Assembly: GCF_003473485.1 (NCBI RefSeq)
Contig: NC_053047.1
Span: forward strand, 77,001 to 141,000
Direction: 5' to 3'
Length of the DNA: 64,000 nucleotides
Origin: Medicago truncatula
Lineage: Eukaryota; Streptophyta; Magnoliopsida; Fabales; Fabaceae
In this document: one piece after another, positions 24,744 through 37,960 of the stretch
Layout: each line of letters starts with the position of its first letter
Numbering within the stretch: position 1 is the first letter of the stretch
The notes under the pieces: model-generated
The model's input: the letters and a program-made list of their open reading frames with translations, nothing else
What the model was told of the DNA's origin: nothing
Database searches by the model: none
Program-made: the position numbers and the translations under genes

Positions 24744-26200
24744 TGCTCTCTATTTTCATGCTCATCACATGCCTCTTATTCCTTAGATTTTATTTTTCAA
24801 AAAGCAACTGTTAAAAAACTTGTTCTCCCTTAGAACCAGATGTTGCACACATGCCCTAAACTGACTTTCTTAAAACATACATCATAAGTATATTGATCAG
24901 GTTCATGTCCACATAATTTATTACCTGGAATAAAAAAAAAACTAGTACATGTCTAATGAGCTACATGTACACGTTCTTTCAACACATAAGCTATGAATCA
25001 CGTACACTTCTTAAATTGAGTGTATTTCGATGTCGTGAATACGTGTTTGTGTCCAACACCAAAATATATAATTACATTTAATCATATGATTTTCTCAAAT
25101 TTTTATCGATGACGATGTGTCAATATCTATACCGTGTTTGGTGTCCATGTTTGTTTCCTGCTTCAGAGCACGAAATTCATTAAGTGTTTGTTTTGATTCC
25201 ATGTCAACGTAATTCATTGCTTGTCCAATTAAAAAAAATCCTTATAGTTAATTCCAGTTTTCCTTCAACGAAAAATACTATATGCAAGTGTTTTTTGAGA
25301 AGATGAAAAAATTAGTGGTTATAATCTGTGGTGTGTGGCTATCATACTTACTAATAAAAATTAGAATCTTTCACTTCAATGAATCTTGAAAACTCGTCAA
25401 ATATCGTCGTTTTGAATTTTAGATATACTAAGAACCCAAATATTTTTTATTCCTTAAAAAAACAAATATTTTTTATATATGCATTTCTCTAAACTACCTT
25501 TAACATTTCTTAAAATTTCAAAATGGGGTCTCTCAATCTATGAATTTTGAAACTATGTACAAAAAAATCATAAAAACTACCATATTTTTTATCAAACGAG
25601 ATTAAATTTCAAGAGATAAAGGCGGTATAACCGACAAAACAGATAAAGTCAGAAATGAAGTACAAACGAATGGGTATTATCGTATAAAGAGAAAGATCAA
25701 GTCATGTCTTTATTGGATATCGTCGACCCATTTTTGTTATATAGTTTTTTTTTATATGGTTGAAAAAGAAGGACATGGACTTCAACTTTCAGTATTTTTT
25801 TAAACTTTAACGAGAAAACAAACGATGTTAGGAGAAGAGGGATATTTCTACATATTTTGTTATATGGATGTAAGTGCCAGTTTTAAATAGACTTCGAAGA
25901 AGGTAAGTACAATTTCTCCTATTTTTTTTAGATTTTCTAGCATATATATAATATAATTATTTGATTATTCAACCCACTTTGGAGTGTGTTCCTCCTCAAG
26001 GTCTCAAGTTCAATTATCTTTAATGTCAATTTGAGAGGGTTAGTTTAGCTTCTTAAAAAAAATAAAATTAATTACTCATGAATTTTTTTTAAGAATTAAA
26101 AATGTTTATTTAGTAGTGTCAACAATTATTTTTTTATTTTAAAATTACTTATTTAATTTTTTATTAATTTATTGCAAAAATAATTTGAAGAAAACGTAAT
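24744..26200. other. AT-rich intergenic DNA with a dispersed repeat
   Basis: No gene seen. 24999-25200 carries a GTGTCC/ACGTGTTTGTGTCC-type repeat with distant similarity to 49305-49445. A micro-insertion lies at 25437-25476. Confidence 0.4.
25437..25476 (+). repeat. Micro-insertion with 14-bp perfect direct repeats
   Basis: CAAATATTTTTTAT occurs at 25437-25450 and 25463-25476. The 12-bp insert is TCCTT plus seven A. The AT-rich repeat weakens the case slightly. Confidence 0.5.
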
Positions 26201-26329
26201 TGTTTTTATTGTGAATTCGAGCAAATAAATCACGCCAATAAAACTTAAACGTGTGGAGTAAAGGAAGTAGTAATCAATGAGCAAAGTAGTCTTAAGCAAC
26301 AACAAAACAAACATATATCCAAGTGTAAA

Positions 26330-28010
26330 GAAACACCGCAAACATACTCAAAGCAACAAAGACAATAAAGAGGAGAAGGAGAACAACAAACAAATATTGT
26401 TTACACGGTTCAGTGCAAAATGACATACTCTCAAGAAGATAGTAACTTTCTGATCCATTATGATGAGAATGATACGATTAAGTTACAAGAAATTAGCTTA
26501 GAAGCTCACAGAGAACAAACTTTAATTTCTACCCATTTTTAAGTTACTCACACTCACAATGAATCCTATGAGAAAATACCAAAGGAAGCTTTTTAATCAT
26601 TTCTCTAATGAGATATAACTACCTAAGGTGTTTACAGATGTTTTCCAACCTAAAAGAACCTCTCACCAAAGACAAACAATCATAAAGTTTCCTCCTTTGA
26701 TTTATCAAGTTTCTCTATCTCGAAGCTCTCTAAAAAAAATTGAAGAATGAGGCCTTTTATATTGTTTAGGTCCCGAGGAATCGTGTCGCGGTTCCTTACC
26801 ATCGTCCCACGATTAGCAAGTTCGTACACAGTACGAAATGACCGTTATCTAATAATCGTGTCATGATTTCATGCACATGTGCCACAATATTTCCAGTGGC
26901 AGCGCTCCTAGAAAATGAACCAAAATTGTGCCATGATTATATTCTCACGTGCCACGATTTTTCCAAAACATCAATGACCAATTTTGAACCAAATATCAAC
27001 ATTTCTTCACCTTAACTCTAAATGAGTGGTGATGTCAATTTAACAATCAATCGCCTTGCTGCTCCTTGCAATATGGAATTAATCTTCAACGAAACTGATC
27101 GAGTTCAAGCATTGCTTGAACCTTGATCTGGGCAATGACTTGGTGAACACAAATGTCATATTTTATTCGGATGCAACTTTATCAACCATAATCTCTTATG
27201 ATTCAATCATGTATTTAATAAAGTGCAAGCAAACGTCAATGTGTTTTATCCTCACATGATACGCTTGATGATTCGCCAAATGGATGACACTTTTGTTATC
27301 ATAGTGCATCTTCATACATACTTGAGTAACTTCTAGCTCACCAATTGTATATTTCAACCATATGGATTCCTTCATTCGTTCAACAAGGGCAATGTACTCT
27401 GCTTGAGTTGTAAATAAAGCCACCGTGGATTGTTGATCTGCCTTCCAACTAATAATCGTGTCATAGAGAGAAAACATAAAATATGATAGCGATTTTCTTG
27501 TGTTCACAATGCCTATGTAGTATGCATCTATGTACCCCTCTAAAGCATCTTCATCTTGAGCTGCTCTCGTGTACTTCAAACCACCCTACAAATACTCATA
27601 TAAATATCTCAAACCCCAATTTCAAAGCTTGCCACTTAACAATATCGAATTTCAAAGCTTGCTATTGAACAATTTTCAGATTTGCATTAAACTGACTTAC
27701 TATGTTAACCGCGTAAACTAAGTTTAGTCTACTACAAACCATACCATACATGATGCCACCCAACCCCGCAATACTCTCCATCATTTATTTTCATCCCCGG
27801 ATTAAGGACATTGCTTAAAGGACAACTTTGTGCGATAACCCAAAGGAGTGCTAACAAATTTAGAGTTTGACAATCTAAAACGCTCCACCACCTTATTCAA
27901 ATAACTCAATTCAGTTAATAAAAGTTATTATTTGTCACGATTCCTCATGATATCAAGAGGATGCATAGCTTTGGGTTGGCTTTTTTCACCTCCATATTTA
28001 CCCTTGACCT
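26330..28010 (-). mobile_element. Ty1/Copia relic: polymerase C-terminal and LTR-like part
   Basis: The minus strand at 27196-28010 encodes pieces of a Copia reverse transcriptase C-terminus and RNase H (motifs ALFTTQAEYIAL, YDNKSVIHLA and RIKHIDVCLHFI). Downstream, about 26330-27000 looks like the 3' LTR region, with ACACGGTTCAGTGCAAAA near its end. Gag, protease, integrase and most of reverse transcriptase are absent. It is broken in several places and old. Confidence 0.7.
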
Positions 28011-28019
28011 AATTTGCTT

Positions 28020-29973
28020 ATTAGAATATTATAATGTTGTTGTCATTAAAAAAGATAAAAAATTTATATTATATTTGATATGTTGTTTGTATATATGAAG
28101 AATATAAGAATAATTTATTACAATATAAAAGTGCAAAATATATATACCTATAATTTTTTTAAGATGATTTATAACTACAAGTTTAATCACAATTTCATAA
28201 AAATTATTATTCGTAATTTATATGCATCAATGCAATAAAAGGAAGCAGATAGATGGGTACATAGCGTTCGTTTCAACGCTACTCATAATGACAATACAAG
28301 TATAAAAAAAACTTATATTTTACTTTTAATTTAAAAATTTAAGTGTTAAAGATATTATTTAAAGAAAGAAAAAAATTGGTATATCATTAAGTTTAAATTG
28401 AAAAAAAATAGTATTAAGTAAATCATACATAATTGATTCTCCTTCGTGTATTTCAATCACAAAGAACACAAAAAAAAAGTAACTACCATTGTATCTTATA
28501 AGGGAATGCATTATCAATTTTTTCATGTATTCAAAATGACTTTTAGAACCACCATGTCGTGTGAAAATGAACACTACGAGGATCATTTGTATGGTAAGGG
28601 TGTTAAAGCCATTACGTTTGGCCGCATAAGACAGATTAGATAATATAGACTGAGGACAATGATATCCATTTCAATGTCATTTTGATTTATTTTCACATGC
28701 ATAATATTGATTTTCTTATTATTATATTTTTCTTTATTATTGTTGTTGTCGTCGTTGCCATCTTCGTTAGCTTATTTTGATTTGGCACTAAGAAGCAAAG
28801 ATGACCTTATGTTACAACCATCTAATACCAAACTCACTCCAACCCAAGAAACAGACTTAATGGGGACTTCCTACGAGGATACCCATCCCAAAGTTCTCGA
28901 AGTCAAATATACTTAATTTTAAAGTCTTATAAGTTATTTATCACTTGTAGAACTCCATACATGTATTGCATAACACCAAGACTCATCTCATACCGGAAGC
29001 AACTCATTCAACATACTTTGATTTTTAAGGATCACTCATATCTCTAGTAAACTTCACACCTAACACATAAAAAAACATTTATATGTATACACCTTTTATT
29101 TTTCTTCACACATATTCAACACTTCATTTTTCTATCACATCACCAACTTATCACATTTATCATAAATAGATTATTTTTGAGTGTCTATTTTTTATTTTTT
29201 TATAAAAAGATTCCAATATTGTATTATTAGTATAATGATGAATCGAATCACTTGATTCACCATTTATATATGTATGATTGATGGATAATAATGATAATTG
29301 TTTGGTTTGAGGGTGAGCTGGTATTTTGGCAGGTAGGTGCTGTGTGTTGTTTGAGGTCTGAACAACTAATTAATAATAAATAAAGTAAAAAAAATGAATA
29401 AATTTAAATAGTTAGTTATTGATCTATGTAATGTAATAATATAATAAATAAAGAAAATAGAAAAAGAAATAGAAAAGAAAATGTCGTCACAACTCACAAT
29501 AGCTGAGAAATGGAATGAATGACGGCAAAGGAAAGTGGTGAGTCCCATTGTTGAGTTGGATCGATCGATCTTGAGCGTCCATTGTATACACACTTCAAAA
29601 CACAACACAAAGGTTAGAAAGAAGAGAAGAGTGGGTGGGTTTGGTGCGATTGCTGCTGCTAGTGCGAGAAACTTTTTCTTTTCCATTTTCGAGAATTAAC
29701 AAACAAAGCCTTTCCTTTCCTTTCAGCTATCTATCTATCTATCTATCTATCTGTCCGATCCTCGCTCGATCATCACTGCACTTCTCTTCTCTGGTTTGCT
29801 TTGCTTTGCTTTTCACACCTCCACTCCAATTTTATATTTATTTTCATTTCATCCAACTTTGGATAAAATTAAATTACATAGATCCAATCCTTGATGATTA
29901 CCGATCTGAGGAGGTTCTAAACATCTCAATTCAATTCAATTTCCATAATCCTCAAACCCTAATTATTAATCCG
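28020..29973. other. Intergenic region and LCBK1 promoter/leader
   Basis: AT-rich DNA without a convincing gene. A frame at 28707-28916 has a signal-peptide-like start but no ATG. From about 29560 the sequence is pyrimidine-rich, with a (TCTA)n run at about 29727-29753, and probably forms the LCBK1 5' UTR. Confidence 0.4.
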
Positions 29974-30006
29974 ATGTTATTATTATTATTATTATTATTA
30001 TTATGA
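29974..30006 (+). promoter_or_regulatory. Poly-leucine uORF overlapping the LCBK1 start codon
   Basis: An ATG at 29974 is followed by nine TTA (Leu) codons, a trinucleotide microsatellite, then TGA at 30004-30006. The predicted LCBK1 ATG is 30003-30005, so uORF stop and main start share ATGA. Repeat length changes would alter only the number of leucines, leaving the overlap intact. Translation is inferred, not shown. Confidence 0.6.
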
Positions 30007-33000
30007 GAGATATGCTCAAGAGTGGGAGTCTTTCCCGTAATTCTACTGGTAGTACTAAGTCATCATCTTCCGCATCAGCCGCCGCGGCACTCAGACTCTC
30101 ATCACCTCAACAGTCCTTCAGACGATTAGGATTGTGTTCTCAATTATCAACTGCTGGTGAACATTCTTCTCCTATCGTCTTCCCCGAAAAACGCAGTAAA
30201 CTCAAGGCTTCCAAGAAGAACAGTACAGAAGCCATTCGTGCATCCGGTGATCATCAGGATGCCGCTGCAGCAAAGAATTTCGAGCATAGGATTGATATAC
30301 CAGGTGGAGGTGACGAAAAATCTGATTTGTTAGGGTATGTTGTTTTCTCTGGCAAATTGGCTTTGGATAAGAGGAAGATTTCTGTAAATAATAATAACAA
30401 AACTGATGCTCAACAACAAACTTCTTTTGATACTACCAATCAAGCTGCCGTCGATGCTAAATTAACAAGTAAAGCTTTACTTTGGGGATCACATGTGCTT
30501 CACCTTGACGATGTTATCTCGGTAATACTAATACATTGCTTTTATGTCAGATTAGGGTACCTGTTTCGATAGACAGCTTATCTGCATCTTATAGCACAAA
30601 CGTTTATCATGTTAATCACGATAAACACTTACGTATAAGCTATTTCTATAGCAAAAGATAATATGAAGTTAAGTTGTTTTCATAAGCTATCCTGGAGATC
30701 TAATGAAAACAAGCTGTAAACAGTTTATGAATATGTCATAAGCTGTTTTTGTAAGTTCTCTCGAACAATCACACAAAACTTATGCTAATATATAAGCTCA
30801 AATAAGTCAATCCAAACAGGCTCTAGATCGATGGTTTAGTACTATTGTGATAAACTAAACATACTTTTTTTTAGGTTATAGGGAAACAAAAGACATGACT
30901 GATTGGTTTTAGTATGTGACGTGTTACTTCTAAACAGGTTTCTTATCATGCTGGTCTCAAACATTTCACAGTGCATTCGTATCCGATGAAAAAGGCTTCA
31001 TGTGGTCTTTCTTGTTTTATAAAACCTCGAAGGAGTCGCAAGGATTTCCGTTTTGTGGCTTCTACAATAGAAGAGGCAATTCAGTGGGTTGGTGGATTTG
31101 CTGATCAACACTGTTTTATTAACTGTCTACCTCACCCTTTAGTTTCTTCCAAGAAGCAAGCGTCGTCGGAATTATTTCAGACAGATACCCCTCCTGAATT
31201 GCTCTTTAGATGCAAAACTCCGCCTAAGATGCTTGTAATTTTAAACCCACGCTCAGGCCGAGGTCGTTCCAGTAAAGTTTTCCACCGTGATGTGGAACCA
31301 ATATTCAGGGTATGTTACACTCCATCCCCAATCATGTAAGCTGTGTGTATGCTTCTTGTTATGACCATCGTTGTGATGGTATGTTATGCATATTTGACGC
31401 CATCTTTGAATTTGGCGAGGAAGTCAAAAGCTGCGAGATTGATAATTATAGTAATATATCTGTATCATGTCAAATTTTCAATTTTTGTCAACATATAGCT
31501 CTTTCATATGAATATTTGTATGTCGCTTCAGTTTTTGATTTCAATACTGCAGCCGTTATAGTTGAGCTACTTGCATTACTTTATATGTTTATAAGTATAA
31601 ATATACTATGCAAGACGAAGGATACTAAAGCAACTTGTGGCTTAATACTTTGACAGCTTGCTGGTTTTAGATTGGAGGTAGTTAAAACAACATCTGCCGG
31701 TCATGCTAGAAACCTTGCATCAACTGTAGACATCAGCACTTGCCCTGATGGTAAATTCACTGTTCTGTAGTATGGATGCATGTTTGATTATACTCCCTCC
31801 ATTTCAAAATAAGTGTCATTTAAGGTTTTTATACAATAGAGTTGTCAGAAGACACACACTTATATTAAACTAACCTTATTAACTATTGGTGTGCTTCCCA
31901 CCATCATATATGTGGAACATAATGCTTTGAGAGTAGTTTACATATCAATATTAGAGGGCACAGTTGGAAAAAAGTTATTAATTCTAGTTTGAAACAAATT
32001 TTCTTCGATAAAGTGTCACTCATTGTGAAACGGTGGGTGTAGTTTTCGTTGGTACTCTTTTAAATGTTTTCTTTTCTCATATTTGTATCTCTTTCTTATT
32101 CTTGAAATCTGTACTCCTTTCAGGAATCATATGTGTTGGCGGTGATGGGATAATCAACGAGGTCGGCACACTATTTTATTTATTTAGTTATTTTCTCCCT
32201 GTACTGCTGGCTTGGCTTGTTCATTTAAAATACCGTCTTCTTTCTTTATTGCTTGTTTTATCTCCTAAAAGGTCTTTCATATACTGTCTTGACTGGAAAA
32301 TACAGAACAACTATCCAGACTGAAAAGAAAATACAATGATATTCCATACAATGATACTCTTGAACTCTATCCTCTTTTATCTACACAGATCATAACATTA
32401 CAGAATTTCAGCACCCTCCACTGCCCTGCCAAGTGCCTAGGTGGCAGTTAGTTAGCAGTGGTCACAATGTATCCCTTCCCAATTGGATCTTTGACTTCCC
32501 ACTGTCCATATTTTAGCGATATGAGGTTTGCTATTCAAGAGGAGTAAAGTAGAATTAATAATCTTAAGCAGTTGAATTACTGACAATCGTTTTAAAAGTT
32601 TGCCTTAGGGCTTCATATTAGGTTTTTAGTGGATCGTTGTTTCTTCTTTTATTCTTTTCTCTGTTGCACTTTTCCTACCATTAAGAGAAGAGTACATAGC
32701 TTTTATTTCTAAGCATTAAACAATGATCCAGGGGAGTTTTTTGATTGAGTAAATTGGATTCAGTTAATGACTTCGGAGATTGTTGAAATTACAGCAATCT
32801 CCAAATTTGGCTGACTTTGGATTGGAGAAGAATTTACAAACCTACACGTTGGACTGAAAAATCCTAAGTCTCCATTCTCCTATCTGAATTTGAGGAGAGG
32901 TGAGTCTTGTCAGGAAAGCCTATAAGAGATTTTAGTTTCTTACCAAGAAAATACAGGATCCTTAACGGGATAAAAGCCTCATATGGCAGGTAACGTAGAT

Positions 33001-36000
33001 GATGAAACCTCACTATACGTTATTTGGTCATTTAAGAGATTGTCCAATTTAAAGAGCTATCTTTAAGAAATATCCTTCAAAAAGTCCTTACTCTAGATGG
33101 ATTTTTTTTGAAAAAAAAAAATTCTTCGTAAAAGCCTTGGTGATTTTATTTTGTTGAAAATTCGGTATCCGGCCCAAGGATAACCTTGGTAATTTTTAAT
33201 ACATATAGAGAACTTCAAATGATGGGATAAAGCTTTGCTGATACTGTTATTTTTGCACGAAAAGAATACATGAGTAGTTGATACTTGATAGATAACATAA
33301 CAGAGACAAGAAAAGCCCCAAAGATAGGAATAAGTTTCAAATCTTAATATTAGATATTTGAGTCATCACCTGAATTGAAATATTTTGGCTTGTGGATTAG
33401 CACCCAATTAATTAAGGGTCTGCTAGGAGACCTGACGACTTCCAAAATCATAGAAAAAAAAATCCTTTTATCCTAGTTTAACCACTATTAGCCGCATTGA
33501 TTCTCAAATCAGACATTACCTCAATGAATCTAAGAATAGAAAGAACATTAACAAAACTTCGCTTTCCTCTTTCAATAAGAGGATAGTATTATTTGCAAAC
33601 TGTGGGTGAGAGACCATGATCTCATCTTTAGCCTGCTTTGCTGCCCTTGATCAATTCCTGTCAAAACCTTTGGAAATTGTTCAATCGAAAACATGTACTA
33701 CTAGAATTAACAAGAATGGAGATAAAGAATTCCTGGCCTAAATCTGCAACATCAATAATATTGCCTATCATATCATTTTCTACACTTCACTATAAGTAAA
33801 GAATTGTTTGTTTCACAACAATTCTTCTGTTTTACCGTTACTCATGAATATTTTTCAAAAAATACAGTGCTGTTCATTATTCCAACAAATCTGGTGCATT
33901 TCGCTCCCCACCATTATTTTTTAAATAAGCATACTTTAAGATTGTGTTTTTTTTGCATATATTGAACACACGCACATAGAATCATTATATACACGCCATT
34001 GATGATGGACAAGTTTATTTGTAGGTTGTTAATGGTCTACTTAGTAGAGACAATCAAAAGGAAGGAATATCTATACCTATTGGAATTATACCAGCTGGTT
34101 CTGATAACTCACTGGTATGGACTGTTCTTGGAGTTAGAGATCCTGTTTCTGCAGCAATGGCTATTGTGAAGGTAGCATTTTTTGTTTTTCTTCTCTCAAA
34201 TATTTGACGAGAATCCTGGAATGTTAATTGAACTATTTTAGCAAGAAAATAGACACTGATAGCGCTATTATTTTTATATCAATGTCCTGCCTCAGCCAGA
34301 GACATGTGTATGTGTCTATAGAAAGATAAATAGTAAGAATGTGAATTGCACAAAATGTGATGAATATATTTTCACCATTTGATCATGCTTGGTTTTTTTC
34401 TTTCTCTGTTTTGATTCTTATTTATTTTAAAGTTGAAAAACAGTTGCACCATGCCGTCATCGATTCGTGCTGATGCGTACTAAATAGCAAACCTCTTATT
34501 TTTCCTACTTAGTACACAATTGTTCATCTTTTATAATCAGCTGTTCATTCATTATAACAGTAGATTTTTTGGCCAGTCTGTAATTTTTTTTAACGATGTG
34601 CTGCTCTTTATCTTTTTATATCGATTTACTTTAGCATTATTGGCTTATAGAATAATATTCAATCGATTTACTTTAGCATTATCAGCTTATAGAATAATGT
34701 TCAAGTTAAAATCAAACCGGGAAGCATTAGAAGCGGGACTTGCTATGACTGTGATTCATTGTTCCCTTAAATGTGTATGGAAGGGGTAACATCCTCCTTC
34801 TAATGCCCTTAATAAGGTCTGTTTTGCCACATACTCTAAATAATATGCTTACTGGAGAGAACAACATGTAGAAAAGAACCTGTCAAATATTTACTTATAG
34901 TAGGAGTATATTAATGCTCTGGGATTTCTTTTATACTTTATTTGGACCACTACATATCATTATTTACTCTTAAGTATTTATGAATTGTGTAGTGAGTGAA
35001 CTAAAGATGACGTAGTTTACACTTCATTTTTGGTAGAATAGATGGCCATTTTTTTATTTAAATGCCACTTTCATTCTCATGTCAACAGTTATGTAGATTT
35101 TATTGATATCACTGATACTTCAGAAACACTTGCAGTTACTTAATATACTAATTCAATTTCTTGGTTCAGGGGGGCCTTACCGCTACAGATGTCTTTGCTG
35201 TTGAATGGATTCAGAATAATAAAATTCACTTTGGATTAACAGTCTCATATTATGGTTTTGTTAGTGATGGTAAGTCAATGACATATACAAACATTTTTAT
35301 ACTGCTTGGTTTTTAGTTATGTGCTGGTTTCTTGTTTCTCGCTGCCACAATTTTTTAGCGACCGTGTATTAGCAGCTCTTAGGTTCATATTTTGCAGACA
35401 ATGTCTTCCTTGAGAATATTTAGCCATAATTAGCTTATAGTTGAAATGTCCAAGAGCCAATCATTCCAAGAGCTTAAGGACTCCTCACACAATAACCATC
35501 TAGAATTGTAGTGATAGTGAATACAATGCTCAGGCTCACCCTAACCTTGTGTTGAAATTAAACTTTTGTTGAAAAGAATGGGTCTCCTGTCTAATTTAGA
35601 GAACATGTATTATTTAATTAAAGCTGTTCTTTAAAAGGTCGTAGGAACTTCTGGTAATAAGCAGGGTAGTTATATGGATTTTACATGGACATATTAGGAA
35701 GTAGTAATAATGTGGGTCAGGGGCGGGGACTGAAGAAATTGCTCGGAAGAATTGTGGTGTTAAAATGGTGCATGTAGGTGGCTCTGTAAATTGTCCGTTA
35801 TTATCTTTGACTGCTTTTTCATTTCGAAGTCTGTAAACTTAATGACAGTTTAACAATAGGCACTAAGTAACTGAACACGGAGAAAAAGATAAAAATGGAG
35901 GAGAAAATTAAAAGTTGGGTACCCTATAGGACCTTGAATTTTCAATTTTGGTTCAGCATTAAGTGTATCTCTCATGTTGCAGTGTTGGAACTTTCTGAAA

Positions 36001-37425
36001 AATATCAGAAGCGCTTTGGCCCACTGCGGTATTTTGTTGCTGGATTTCTCAAGTTCTTATGCTTACCGCGATACAGCTACGAAGTTGAATATCTTCCAGC
36101 ATCAAAACCTGAAAAAGAAGGTTCCGGTGAAAGGGAAGTAGTTGACATGTCGGAGCTGTATACCGACATCATGACCAGATCAAATAAGGATGGGATGCCC
36201 AGGGCATCTAGTCTTTCAAGTATTGACTCAATAATGACTCCGAGTCGGATATCTGGTGGGGACCTGGATACCTGTAGCAGCACTCATGCTAGCACCGAAC
36301 CTTCTGAGTTGGTGCGTGGCTTAGATCCAAAGTCAAAACGCCTATCATCTGGAAGGAGCAATATCACAGCAGAGCCAGAAGTCATTCATCCCCAACTGCC
36401 TCTGTCAACAACTCCAAACTGGCCAAGAACAAGATCTAAGTCAAGGAATGATAGAGGATGGGCTGGATTGACCACTACACATGATACCTCTAAATGGGGG
36501 AATGCAGCGAATGATAGAGAGGATATATCATCTACACTGTCTGACCCAGGTCCTATCTGGGATGCTGAACCAAAATGGGATCCAGAGGCTAATTGGGATG
36601 TGGAAAACCCTATTGAGTTGCCAGGGCCACCAGATGATACAGAAGTAGGATCCACGAAGGAGGTTGTGCCACGTTTTGGAGAAAAATGGGTTGTTTCAAA
36701 GGGACAGTTTGTTGGCATTCTGGTTTGCAACCATGCTTGTAGAACTGTCCAGGGCTCTCAGGTGGTTGCTCCGAAAGCTGAGCATGACGATAACACTCTA
36801 GATTTGATCATGGTACATGGGAACGGAAGGCTGAGGCTGTTGAGATTTTTCATACTTCTACAGATGGGTCAACATGTTTCACTGCCATATGTTGAATATG
36901 TGAAGGTATTTGCATCAATAATTTTTTTACTCCTTATTTTTTTAACGAATGCTGGAAATTACTGCTTAATCATTTTACACGCTATTCTTTTTAAAAAAAA
37001 GAATCATTTTAAACACTATCAATGATTAAAATCACTGCACTATATAGACGACTAAACTGGTAAAAAATCTCAGGCCTTCCTTTTTCAAAACTACGGATGA
37101 CAATTGTGATCAGTTTTCAAGTGTGTATTATGTCTACTTCAGTTTGTTTGAGAATGATGTCTTGTTTGGCATATCTTGCCATGTTATTTAGTGTGCAGAA
37201 GCTGCAAATTCTCTCTTACCCTGGTAACTCATGCATCTGTATCTGTTGAAATTGTATAAAAATTCAGTTCCCCTTCGGATGCAGGTAAAGTCTGTCAGAA
37301 TAAAGTCTGGGAAACACACTCACAGCGGATGTGGGATTGATGGTGAGTTTTTTCCACTCAATGGACAAGTAATTTCTTCTTTGCTTCCAGAACAGTGCAG
37401 GCTTATTGGTCGGTTCCGTATATGA
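30003..37425 (+). CDS. LCBK1: Sphingoid long-chain-base kinase (LCBK1-like)
   Basis: Phosphorylates sphingoid long-chain bases to signalling lipids; it has a diacylglycerol/sphingosine-kinase-type catalytic domain. Exons 30003-30521, 30938-31309, 31657-31750, 32124-32161, 34025-34171, 35170-35269, 35983-36905 and 37285-37425 give 777 aa with consistent phases. Residues 1-60 are Ser-rich. Catalytic motifs are NPRSGRGRS (276-284, nucleotide loop), CVGGDGIINEVVNGLL (332-347) and PIGIIPAGSDN (359-369), split across introns. The large exon 7 adds a Ser/Pro/Trp-rich linker (WDAEPKWDPEANWDVENP) before VSKGQFVGILVCNH. The C terminus ends LLPEQCRLIGRFRI. An in-frame ATG at 30012 could also start. Introns hold two MITEs. 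Length agrees with the Arabidopsis protein as I recall it (about 760 aa). Confidence 0.93.
30555..30822. mobile_element. MITE in LCBK1 intron 1
   Basis: The right end, on the minus strand, reads GAGCCTGTTTGGATTGACTT, a terminus familiar from dicot MITEs. The left end (GGTACCTGTTTCGATAGACA) is a diverged inverted match. The interior holds several AAGCTT/TAAGCT-type subterminal motifs on both strands. Superfamily uncertain. Confidence 0.6.
31793..32039. mobile_element. Stowaway-like MITE in LCBK1 intron 3
   Basis: Left terminus CTCCCTCCATTTCAAAATAA and the complement of the right terminus (CACCCACCGTTTCACAATGA) are diverged inverted repeats. TA dinucleotides flank at 31791-31792 and 32040-32041. 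Length 247 bp. Confidence 0.75.
34620..34703. repeat. 42-bp tandem duplication in LCBK1 intron 5
   Basis: The unit starting ATCGATTTACTTTAGCATTA at 34620 is repeated from 34662 with three differences. Confidence 0.75.
36968..37019 (+). repeat. Micro-insertion just after LCBK1 exon 7
   Basis: AATCATTTTACACGCTAT (36968-36985) and AATCATTTTAAACACTAT (37002-37019) match at 16 of 18. They flank TTCTTTTT, eight A and a G. It lies in intron 7. Confidence 0.4.
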
Positions 37426-37917
37426 TTAGTGTGAGTTATTTTCAATTCTTTGACGGGTTTTGGTAAGCTAGTGTACCTTTTCCTTTATGAATCCAGATAC
37501 CTAATCTGTCTCGTCAAATACCTTGTCGCTGTAACAGCTGAGCTTTGTAAATCTTTTTTATTTTGATTTCGTAAAAAGAAGAAAAGTACACTGCACATTT
37601 CTACATTTTCTACAACAAGAAGCTGAATGTATTGCTAATCTCCATTTCCTCGAATTGATCACTTGATTCTTTTATTCTAATGCCTATAGATTATGATCCT
37701 GTTTCTCAATATCTGTAATCTGCTCATGTTCAGTCAGTCTCCTATATATTTCCACAACATGGTGTGAATATCGGGGATGATTTTGGGTCTACATTTAAGT
37801 TTGTATTTGTTACCTTTTGGTTTATGTTTTTGATTAAATCCTAAAAAAATATTGACGAAAATTGAACCACGTTCGAATTTTATAATGGTAAGTAAAATAA
37901 ATTTCTCTCTAATAAGT

Positions 37918-37960
37918 CAACGGCTGGGTGAGTTGTTCAAAAAAAACAACGGCTAGGTGA
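37918..37960 (+). repeat. Micro-insertion: GTTGTTC plus poly(A)
   Basis: CAACGGCTGGGTGA (37918-37931) and CAACGGCTAGGTGA (37947-37960) flank a 15-bp insert, GTTGTTC plus eight A. The repeat is not low-complexity, so chance is unlikely. Confidence 0.65.

Noticed and set aside
29635-30006. 123-codon frame before LCBK1
   Set aside because: Starts without ATG and covers the pyrimidine-rich leader; only the short ATG-started uORF inside it is kept.
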